Below, one piece after another: positions 23,485 through 31,800 of a DNA stretch of 36,580 nucleotides. The notes below the pieces were generated by a model that saw only the letters and a program-made list of their open reading frames with translations, had not been told where the DNA came from and searched no databases. The translations under genes were made by a program, and so were the position numbers. Position 1 is the stretch's first letter; each line of letters starts with the position of its first letter. Source of the DNA: DAISWL01 sp036826375 (GTDB lineage Bacteria; Patescibacteriota; Saccharimonadia; Saccharimonadales; HK-STAS-PATE-42); contig DAISWL010000009.1 in the NCBI GenBank assembly GCA_036826375.1, positions 1 through 36,580 of the forward strand, given 5' to 3'.

Positions 23485-26400
23485 TTAAATCGACAGGTTT
23501 TGAATCTCGTCCCACACCGCCAAGAGTTGCTCCTTAAACTTAAGATACTCAAGCTCTTTTTTAGGATCACCGTAATTGATAGTTTGAATAATCAAATCAT
23601 CCTCGCGTGGAGAAATGTAAATTAGCTGACCATATTCTAGCTTATACTGTTTATTATTTAATCTGATTAAATCTGGCCTTAGTTCTAACAGCAAGCGGTA
23701 GAAGTAGAGTTGATTTTTATAATCTTTATCTTTTTTAGAATTTGGTTTTCCGGTTTTGAAATCTATAACTGTAGCAGTACGCTCATCATGATTAAACTTA
23801 AGCAGATCCAACTTACCGCTGATTGCAGCTCTTTCAAAATTAGTTCTGATTGAAACTTCGGGTTTGGCATCTTTTTGCAAAACCGCTGATAGCTTTTGGT
23901 AGAATTTGCCTAAAGAATATTTTCCAGTTTCAATCAAATTATCTTTTAGTTTAGAATCTAACTCACTTTGTTTTATCTCAGATTCATAATTATCTTGCAT
24001 TTCATCAAGCGAATCAATTTGCCCAGTTTTATTAAACTTAAGCTGAGCTAACTCTAAGCTTTTATGAATAGCTGAACCCTGTACTGCTGGTGCATTTCGG
24101 GCTTGAGGGAATCTTAAAAGATTACGCTGGATGAAATCTATTTTAGCTTCACTTTCATCGTTCAGCCAGTTATTGAAACTGGTGGCGCTAAGCTTAAAGT
24201 TTTCTAGAACAGGTTTTAAAATAGCTTTCAGATTTGAGTTTTCAGTGCTTTTAACGCTTAATCCAAACAAGCTATCGGTGTAGTTATTAACGGCATCCTC
24301 AACGCTGAATTTAAGTTCTGATTTATCATTAAACTTAATTTTATCATCTTGAAGATTTTTAATAGCCAACACGTATTCGCTGGGCATCAGCTCAGACCCT
24401 TTCAAATCGAACTTAGGCAAGCTAATATTAAGCTTAATTTTAGCTCTGGTTAGCGCCACGTAAAAAAGCCGAGTTCTATCGTCATCGCTATCTGAATGGT
24501 TCAACAGGTTAGATGTAAACCTTAAGGTATCAGTTTTACCACGAGCGGAACTCCCCCAAACTCTATCATTGGCGTGAACAATGTAAACGCTTTCAAATTC
24601 TAACCCTTTAGATCCATAAGCCGTCATTAAGTTGATGCCAGCCTCACTAATATGCAAACCGCTAGTTTTAAGCTTAATCCCCCCGTGGTTTTTGGCAATC
24701 TCAACATAGTTGATTAAATCTTTAATTTTAGAGATGCTCCTATCGGGCCAGAAAGTTCTTAAATGATCGCGCAAGCTGCTCAGTTCGGCTAGAAAGTTGG
24801 CGTAAAGTGCGGGCTCTAGTTTTAGTTTAGATTCTGAAAAGTAGTAATTTTTGAATGGAGATACTATCTCTTGCTCCTCATCAGTTGAAGTTGAAGATTC
24901 ATCACTAATCCCCACTAAAAGATCTAGCATTTGCTCTAAGCTTAAGTTGTTGCATTTGCTGGCGCACATCATAATAAACTTGTAGAACTGAATACCTTTT
25001 TCGCCTAAAAATCCTTCGCTGATTAAGCTTAACCAATGCTTTTTTTCTTGATAAGCACTTAAGCTTAATTGCCAGATGGCATCTTGGTTGAAACCCCAGT
25101 AAGCGGAATTAATTACATCAGCAATAAGCTCTTTACTGGCATTGAGATCGCCCTTACTTAAACTTAAGCTTAGCCTACTTAAGTTTAGGAGATCTTCAAT
25201 TAGCGAACTTTCTAATAAGTTATTAGATTTTTCATAATAAACTGGTATATTGGCGTTGATTAGCTTAATAGATATTTCTTCTAGATGACTGTGTTTGGTT
25301 GCTAGTACGGCAATTTGCTGAGGATCTCTTCCATTTGCAATCTCTAATTTAATGCTCTCTACTAAATCGGAGATTTCGGCATCAGCAGATTGACTTAAGT
25401 TTAGAGAGACGGAATCTGGTTCGCTTAAATTTGCTTTATTTATCAGTTTCTTGGGTTGATCTCCACTGGGGCGGCTCTGAATTAATTTAGAGATGGCCTC
25501 AGCCGAAGTTAAAATAGATTTCCCCGAGCGATAATTTTCTTGCAACATAATAAGCTTAGTATCTTCAAACATATTGATAAATTGTTTAATGTTACTAACC
25601 TGGGCCCCTTGAAAAGCGTAAATCGCTTGGTCATCATCACCTACCGCCATAATGTTAGGATTATCACCAGATTTAACAATTGCCCTAATGATATTAAGTT
25701 GCGCCAAGTTGGTATCCTGAAATTCATCTACCATAATGAATTGGTATTTTTCAGCTAGGTTTAAGCTTAGTTCTGGATGCCGATTAAGAGCGGTGTTTAA
25801 GTTTAAAATCATATCGCTGAATTCTAATTTTAAATCTTTGGTTAGGGCATCTTGGTAGAGTTTATATATTTCAATTACATCTTCAAGGTTTTTGATGTAT
25901 TCGTAATCTTTAAATGTGAAATCGCCGTTGGCATCTTTTTGCAAATAATGATTTTTCCAAGCAGTTAGGGGTGTTGTGGAATTGGTTTCAGAGCTTGAAG
26001 CTAGTGCCTCGCTTAAGCTTAATATCAAGGCATTTTTAACTGATGGGATTTCAGCTTCCGGCTCCGGTTTAAACTTAGCAATTAAAGTGGCGAGATCTTC
26101 AATGAAACCAAGTAGCTTATCACCCTTTCTGAAACCAAAAGTTTGAGGCCAAAACTGGGCAATTGGTTGCAGCTGATCTAACTCTGATTTTATTTTAGAG
26201 CTTAAGTTTAGGGCGGCATCAGGGGAAAGGCCGGCATCTTTTAGATAAGCTATTTTAGCAAGCAGATCCCTAACCCTGCCTTCAGTTTGGAAGATGCGAT
26301 ATTTAAGCTTATTATTTTTATTAAGCTTAGGTAGAACATCTTCAATTATAAGATAAGCTGAGAGTTCATCTATTGGCTGAAAACCGAGAGTATCTAAAAA

Positions 26401-26715
26401 ATATTCAGAGAAGGTGGAGGCGATATCCATAGCAAAACCGTGGAATGTCATCACGTTAATTTTATAGGCATCGATGCCAATAATTTCAGCCATGCGTTGA
26501 CGCATTGCCGTAGCTCCCGCTTCGGTATAAGTTAAACAGAGAATACTTTCAGGGCTTGTATCAGTTAAGTTTAAGATGTTCGCCGCCCTGGCACTTAGAA
26601 GTTGAGTTTTACCTGTGCCTGGCCCAGCTAGCACAAAAAGTGGGCCGTAGATTTCATCTACCGCTTGTTTTTGGGCGGGGTTAAGTTTAGCTAAAATATT
26701 TTTTAAATTGCTCAT
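23485..26715 (-). CDS. UvrD/PcrA-type helicase fused to a PD-(D/E)XK nuclease
   Basis: The 1076-residue product is an SF1A helicase with Walker A AGPGTGKTQ (residues 30-38), the Q-motif LNPAQKQAV, MTFHGFA, MVDEFQDTN (about 329-337), AVGDDDQAIYAFQGA, LQENYRSG, YGSKGLEFESVYI and LFYVALTRAK. The C-terminal ~220 residues form a RecB/AddB-like nuclease with SGKLDLLKFN, then TATVIDFKTGKP, and LYFYRLLLE. It probably acts in double-strand-break processing or unwinding during repair. It holds the highest density of the iterated motif, producing many LSL and LKL tripeptides. TATACT (26725-26730 on this strand) overlaps a motif copy 9 bases before the ATG. Confidence 0.94.
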   Translation of the reverse strand: MSNLKNILAKLNPAQKQAVDEIYGPLFVLAGPGTGKTQLLSARAANILNLTDTSPESILCLTYTEAGATAMRQRMAEIIGIDAYKINVMTFHGFAMDIASTFSEYFLDTLGFQPIDELSAYLIIEDVLPKLNKNNKLKYRIFQTEGRVRDLLAKIAYLKDAGLSPDAALNLSSKIKSELDQLQPIAQFWPQTFGFRKGDKLLGFIEDLATLIAKFKPEPEAEIPSVKNALILSLSEALASSSETNSTTPLTAWKNHYLQKDANGDFTFKDYEYIKNLEDVIEIYKLYQDALTKDLKLEFSDMILNLNTALNRHPELSLNLAEKYQFIMVDEFQDTNLAQLNIIRAIVKSGDNPNIMAVGDDDQAIYAFQGAQVSNIKQFINMFEDTKLIMLQENYRSGKSILTSAEAISKLIQSRPSGDQPKKLINKANLSEPDSVSLNLSQSADAEISDLVESIKLEIANGRDPQQIAVLATKHSHLEEISIKLINANIPVYYEKSNNLLESSLIEDLLNLSRLSLSLSKGDLNASKELIADVINSAYWGFNQDAIWQLSLSAYQEKKHWLSLISEGFLGEKGIQFYKFIMMCASKCNNLSLEQMLDLLVGISDESSTSTDEEQEIVSPFKNYYFSESKLKLEPALYANFLAELSSLRDHLRTFWPDRSISKIKDLINYVEIAKNHGGIKLKTSGLHISEAGINLMTAYGSKGLEFESVYIVHANDRVWGSSARGKTDTLRFTSNLLNHSDSDDDRTRLFYVALTRAKIKLNISLPKFDLKGSELMPSEYVLAIKNLQDDKIKFNDKSELKFSVEDAVNNYTDSLFGLSVKSTENSNLKAILKPVLENFKLSATSFNNWLNDESEAKIDFIQRNLLRFPQARNAPAVQGSAIHKSLELAQLKFNKTGQIDSLDEMQDNYESEIKQSELDSKLKDNLIETGKYSLGKFYQKLSAVLQKDAKPEVSIRTNFERAAISGKLDLLKFNHDERTATVIDFKTGKPNSKKDKDYKNQLYFYRLLLELRPDLIRLNNKQYKLEYGQLIYISPREDDLIIQTINYGDPKKELEYLKFKEQLLAVWDEIQNLSI

Positions 26716-26782
26716 ATTAAGTTTAGTATAGCAAATTGATAAACTGGCAAATTTGGATTTTCCATAGGGGCCCCTGAGTGCT

Positions 26783-27475
26783 TTAGAGAGCCGCCAGCCA
26801 AATACTCATTGCCGGTGTTGCGCTGTCGTGAGTAGTGACTAGGCCAGGGTCGTCCCGCCGAACAAAAGTGCAGTAATCGCTCAATGTAATACTATCATCT
26901 TTAGCTTGCTCAGCTAGGAGACACTCTGGTGAAATAAGGTAAGGATCACTAACCGGTGTTGGATTATTTGAACTAAATTTAATAGCAGTAGCTCCCATTT
27001 CTTTTAGTCTAGGCGCGGCGGCAAGTATAATTAAATTGAGATTACTGGCAATAACTTCAGGGTTAAGATCACTATAATTAAGCATGAATGATCTAATATT
27101 CCAGATTCTAGCAACGTCAACTTTTTCAGCTAGGGGACTCAAGCCTAATCGCCCGATAACTTTAGCCAACTTAATTCTGGTAGCCTCCAAGCGAGTTTGC
27201 CTTTCTTGCCAAAAAGTGGCTATCCCACAAGCATTTTCATTGTGGCTAATTAAAACCGCCAAGTTGGTAGGGTTATTAATAAATCTAGTAGCCCTCCATA
27301 TAGCCTTGTCTGGGGTTCCTTCATCTTCTCCTGGGTTATAAAACGATTGGTATGATGTAGATAGGCACGAATCATGAAAAGCCTGTTTAGGGGACTTTCC
27401 AAGTATACGATAAACAGCTACAACATGATCAGCCATTTTTTCAGCGGAATTAACCACCTCTGCACTAAAATCCAT
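26783..27475 (-). CDS. Protein of unknown function, possibly GNAT-like
   Basis: I do not recognise this 230-residue product with confidence. The middle (NLAVLISHNENACGIATFW, then about 40 residues later VARIWNIRSFML) and the alpha/beta rhythm faintly suggest a GNAT acetyltransferase, but no clear acetyl-CoA motif is visible. It is soluble with no signal peptide. A -10-like TATCAT lies 6 bases before the ATG. It is the last gene with the AT-rich character of the left part, yet it lacks the iterated motif. Confidence 0.6.
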   Translation of the reverse strand: MDFSAEVVNSAEKMADHVVAVYRILGKSPKQAFHDSCLSTSYQSFYNPGEDEGTPDKAIWRATRFINNPTNLAVLISHNENACGIATFWQERQTRLEATRIKLAKVIGRLGLSPLAEKVDVARIWNIRSFMLNYSDLNPEVIASNLNLIILAAAPRLKEMGATAIKFSSNNPTPVSDPYLISPECLLAEQAKDDSITLSDYCTFVRRDDPGLVTTHDSATPAMSIWLAAL

Positions 27476-27560
27476 ATCTATATGATAAAATAATTATCGG
27501 CAATTATACGCTTAACACACCCAACTTTATAGAGATAGCTAACAATGCCACAATTTAGCC

Positions 27561-27740
27561 CTACTTTTTCTTAGGCTTTTTAGGTGGTTTTGTCGCTTTG
27601 AGAAGCTGGTCTACTGCTTTATCAAATGTCGTGTTGAGCTTTAGCCTGTTTTCGTTTGCACGTACTGGCTTTGCCTTATACTCGTCAATTTGCTTCTGCA
27701 ATTCTTCGGCCTCTTTTTTCGTTGGTTTGGTCTTAGCCAT
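27561..27740 (-). CDS. Small Lys-rich protein of unknown function
   Basis: A 59-codon frame starts at ATG 27740: MAKTKPTKKEAEELQKQIDE at the N-terminus, RLKLNTTFDKAVDQLLKATK in the middle and a PPKKPKKK tail. It is highly charged and probably helical in the centre. The codon pattern and the coherent helix-plus-basic-tail layout argue for a real gene. It may be a nucleic-acid-associated accessory protein, but no function can be assigned. It lies at the composition boundary. Confidence 0.55.
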   Translation of the reverse strand: MAKTKPTKKEAEELQKQIDEYKAKPVRANENRLKLNTTFDKAVDQLLKATKPPKKPKKK

Positions 27741-27813
27741 ATCTTGATTATATCAAAAAGTGGCCTCGTTAGTTTTAGTCGCCTAAAACTTTAGTTGCTT
27801 GGCGCTTTCTTTT

Positions 27814-28035
27814 CTACCGTTTTGGTTTGGTTTTTTCGATTTTTTGCTCTGGTTTCTTCGTCTTTGGTTTTTCTTCTGGTTCGACGTGCTTTGTGGCAAA
27901 GGTCGCCCGCGAGTGTTCTATGACAGCTTTTACCACCTCATCACTCCCGTCATTTTCGAGCAGCAGCGTTTGACCTGACAATGGCTCTTGTACATGGACG
28001 GCCGACAACTTGGTGTAAAAGTTAAAGGCTGGCAA
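27814..28035 (-). CDS. Small protein with basic tail, unknown function
   Basis: The 73-residue frame starts at TTG 28035. Its globular-looking first half (FNFYTKLSAVHVQEPLSGQ, then TLLLENDGSDEVVKAVIEHS) is followed by a Lys/Pro/Glu-rich tail (KPKTKKPEQKIEKTKPKR). The frame stays open about 20 codons further upstream without an ATG, so the true start is uncertain and the protein may be longer. The tail resembles that of the neighbouring 59-residue protein. Confidence 0.45.
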   Translation of the reverse strand: MPAFNFYTKLSAVHVQEPLSGQTLLLENDGSDEVVKAVIEHSRATFATKHVEPEEKPKTKKPEQKIEKTKPKR

Positions 28036-28165
28036 GTTGCTTATCTCGCCTTGTTCTATAAAAGGGCTAAAAAGTGGCAGTTAACTTTCTTAATGTTTCT
28101 GTCAGTACCTTATGTGTGGCAGGCAGGGCATTTTGGATATCCGTGAAGCGTTTTGTATCGCTTAT

Positions 28166-28819
28166 TTACTCCACCAGTATCGACCGTACTACGACGCGCT
28201 CATTGTAGCTGCTGGAGGCTCTGTCATACGTTCCGCCACAGGTAATGAGTACGAGACGACTCTCGCCCTCAAATGGTTTGTATACTTCGTCCATCGTCTT
28301 GTCTACTGAATAAGTACCTGTCGAGATCACGGTAAACTCATGCCATGATGTATCACCAAGCTGGACACGGATTATATCGTTTTCTCTTAGATTCTTGAGA
28401 TCTTTGAAGATTGCATCATTGTAACGGCCAAGCACGTGGCCGTCGATGATACTTACACCCGATTGACTAGGCACTTTACTCCCTGTGTACCACCCAGCCA
28501 GGTGAATATTTGTTGGCACGGCGATGGCATTATTTTGATCAAGACCGACTTTTTGAATACAACCAGACACGCCAATGCTAGGTACCTCAATCTTACGTGG
28601 TTCATTGGCGGCTACCGCATAGTTATCGCACGCTTCGGTAGGTGGGGTTTCGTCAGGCGTGTCGGTTGAGTGCGTGATGACTTCTGTGGGAATCGTCGGG
28701 TTTGGGCCATGTGTTGCCTGGTAACGTTGCCACAGGAGCCAGCCGCCATATAGTAGGCAAACGAGTACGACGAGAGCCGCACTGGCGTAAGTGAACTGGC
28801 GTAGGCGACGCTTGACCAT
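28166..28819 (-). CDS. Class F-like sortase
   Basis: The start is set at ATG 28819, seven bases after the adhesin stop, with AGGA upstream; an open frame extends to 28876 but overlaps the adhesin. The ~217-residue product has a membrane helix (about residues 13-31), a Thr/Pro-rich linker and a sortase core: IEVPSIGVSGCIQKVG, catalytic His in SIIDGHV, Cys in LVLITCGGTYDR and Arg in NERVVVRSI. The TCGG pattern is that of class F. It is the probable anchoring enzyme for the adjacent LAPDTG protein and sits in the same operon. Confidence 0.92.
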   Translation of the reverse strand: MVKRRLRQFTYASAALVVLVCLLYGGWLLWQRYQATHGPNPTIPTEVITHSTDTPDETPPTEACDNYAVAANEPRKIEVPSIGVSGCIQKVGLDQNNAIAVPTNIHLAGWYTGSKVPSQSGVSIIDGHVLGRYNDAIFKDLKNLRENDIIRVQLGDTSWHEFTVISTGTYSVDKTMDEVYKPFEGESRLVLITCGGTYDRASSSYNERVVVRSILVE

Positions 28820-28826
28820 GTGCGAT

Positions 28827-31800
28827 TTATCCTCGTGCGTATCGGCGGTGAGCTGCAATACCAATCGCGATGGCAACGCCCGCGAGAATCGGCACCAGTG
28901 CGGTCATAGCCCGTCCTAAACCAGTGTCCGGCGCAAGCGGCAGTACAAATATGGCGGCTTCTGCTGTGTTGTTAGCGAGATTTGGGTCGTATTCGTTGCT
29001 CAATACGCTGGCGTGGTTAACGAGCGATCCGAGACTACTCGTCTGGGCTTCGACGGTCACGCTGGTGCTACCCTGGTCATCAAGCGTACCAACATTACAC
29101 GATAGGCTCTGGCCAGTGGTACTACAGGAACCTTGAACAGGCGTGGCTTTGATGAGCCGTAAGCCACTCGGCAGTTCGTCTACCACCGTGACATCTGTCG
29201 CCATGTCCGGCCCATGATTGGTAATAGTAAGTGTATAGGTAACGGTACCGCCGAGAGATACTGTCGAACGATCAACTGTCTTTTCTAGTTCAAGGTCGGC
29301 TGGATCAATGAGCGTTTCTTCGGTGTCGCGATTGTTGTCACGGTTAATATCTTTCTGGTCAGCTTGCACTGTGACCTCATTTACGACACGACCAGGTACA
29401 TCACCGGTGACATTTACCACGATAACCACCGATTCGCCTGGTGCGAGCGTCGCAATCGTACAATCAATGACGCCATCAGTCTCATCACAGGTAGCCGTGC
29501 CGGTACTGGTGAAATCGACAAAGCCGACACCCTCGGGCAGTTCATCATGTACGCGGACATTGGTGGCGGTGGTATCTTCGCTATGATTAGTCACTGTAAT
29601 CGTGTAGTTGAAACTGTCGTGAATGTGCAGTACCGGATCAACATCATCTTCCTTGGTCACACCAATATCAGCGATTTCAAGTGGTACGGTAACGTCATCA
29701 TCATTGTCTGCCATTGTTATTTCTACGCCGTTGCCGTTACCTGCCGCTACGCGAATATGGTTATCAATATCGGTGGCATTATTGGCAAGACTAGCATACT
29801 CATCGACAACTACCGTAAACTGCAGGGCCTGCTCGTCGCTGGCCGGCATGTCGCCCAGGCTATAGGTACAGTCACTGCCGGCTACTCCAGCGTTCTCACA
29901 TGTCCAACCACTCGGCGAGCCAGCGAATGTGGTGTGGGCTGGGACGGTCTCGGTAATGACAACATCGGTTGCCGTCACGCTACCGGTATTACGTACTACC
30001 AGTTCGTAAGTAATAGACTCACCTGGTCGGGTTGGGGTATCGCCGGGTGCTACGTCTTTTTCAATGGCCAAGTTAATAGCTTGCGCTGTGATGGTCGTAG
30101 AGTCATCATCATTATAGTCATTGACACCACCGGAGCCGGTACGCTCGTGTTCGCTATCACCCGGTAATGATGTCCAGGTTAGACGAACGTCGTTTGTTAG
30201 ACTGGCTCCGACCACCGGGGCTGATGGCGGTGTATTGACGATTGCCCGGTAGGTGATCGTCGAATCGGCCAAGAATGCTAGTGAACTGCGGATTGCCGTG
30301 AAGCCGCCGTCCGTTTCGGTAACATTCCAACCTGGGGCACTGACACTACCTGCTACCAGTGTCATGCCACTTGGCAAGGTGTCAGTCAGCACAAGGTCAT
30401 GAGCCTCACGAGACGAGGCGGCCACGTGATCAACCACCAGAGTATATTCCACCTCGTGTCCGTAGCGAACACCTGATGCGTTACTGTTCTTTGTGACTGA
30501 AAGCTCCGGTTCCTCTACGGTGATAGTTTCATCGTCTGTCTCGATAACTTCACTTGCGCCCTCCGGTGTGAAGCGAGCCTGGGCAGTATTTTCCAGCTCT
30601 TCGCCGTCTTGGTTGGCAACGATATTGGCCACCCGTGCCTGGTAGGTAATGACAATGTTGCCGCCAGCGTGCGAAATGTTCTCGAAATCCCAGGTGACGG
30701 TGGCACCAGCCACTGTCGGCTCCACAGGAGCCGTGCCGGTAATATTCATCGTGGCGACAAACTCAAGGCCTGTCGGTAGTGTGTCCTCTACCGCAAAGTT
30801 ATGAACTTCGCCACTTGGCACGCCGAGAGTAAGCGTGTAGGTGCGGACTTCGCCGATAGTGGCGACCTCCTGGTCAACGGTCTTACTGAAGCCGACACCA
30901 GTCATCGTAAAGCTGACCTCATCAGTATCTTGCGTGCCGTCCATCGGGTCATCGACCGGAGCAGTATCGTCGTAGCTGCGACGTTCGGCCACGCCGCCAG
31001 CACCACTGTGCCAATCTACATCGGCCGTGTTGGTGTAGGTGCTGCCAATCACTGCTGTCGAATTAATCGTCAGGCTATACTGACACTGTACCGTCTCGCC
31101 TACGGCAATGCTTGTCCCTGTTGTTGGCGTAATCGTCATCGCACCACCAGCCACCGTGTGATTTACACTGATTGATGAGCCTTCCAATGTACAGGTCGGC
31201 GTCGCGCTAAGACTGGTATGTGATGGCAAAATGTCATCAACATGCCAGTCATAGGCCGTAGCAAACCCAGTATTCTCAATGTCGATCGTATAGTTCAGCG
31301 TATCGCCAACGTTACGAAGGCCTGTCCCCGCCAGCGTCTTCGTGAGAGCCAAGCGCGGTTCTTGAATCTGTACCGGAACGGGTGATGCTGTGATATCCGT
31401 TGGACCATCATCGGGATGTGTATAGCGTAATGTTGCACTGTTTTGCACGGTCGTACCATTTACATTGGCAGGAATATCAAGGACGCGTGCAGTAACTGTA
31501 ATCGTAAAGCTAGCATTTTGCCCACTGTCGCCTGGCACTGAAATAGTACCAAGGTTAAAGACTGCATCCTGCCCGCTAGCACCTGGCGCACTGGTTGGCT
31601 GCGTACGCCAGTTTGCCTGAGGGTTCGCGATAATAGAGCCGCTTGGTAGCGTGCTCGTATTCGCGCTGTGTGATACATAGGCAAGACCAACAGGCAAATT
31701 GTCGGTAACAATCACGTTTTGGGTCACACCCTGTGGTACGGTAACGGTGATCGGATATTCAATCGTTGTACCGATCGATCTTTCGACAGCTCCTGTGCGG

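Larger units (their letters stand above)
472..26725. repeat. Highly iterated short motif YTAAGYTTAR, about 87 copies
   Basis: By hand scan I count about 33 copies of the palindrome TAAGCTTA, 28 of TAAACTTA and 26 of its complement TAAGTTTA. Nearly all are preceded by a pyrimidine and followed by a purine. They occur in coding and non-coding DNA in both orientations. In coding DNA they are often read as Leu-Ser-Leu, Leu-Lys-Leu or Leu-Asn-Leu. Some are joined: 1887-1900, 14189-14202 (a 14-bp palindrome), 14742-14755 and 25160-25173. Density peaks in the helicase gene at 23485-26715 (about 25 copies) and is near zero from 16632 to 22067. No copy was found after 26725. Function unknown; uptake sequence, iterated palindrome, methylation site and protein-binding site are all possible. 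Confidence 0.9.

Noticed and set aside
472..26725. Iterated motif as a transposable element, CRISPR repeat or terminator half
   Set aside because: Copies are only 8-10 bases, have no regular spacing or flanking conservation, and lie mostly inside genes in both orientations.
29364..30167. Long plus-strand frames within the adhesin gene (also 30801-31175, 32712-33158 and others)
   Set aside because: They are shadows of a repetitive, GC-richer gene on the other strand; they give Cys/Arg-rich implausible proteins and have no ribosome binding sites.
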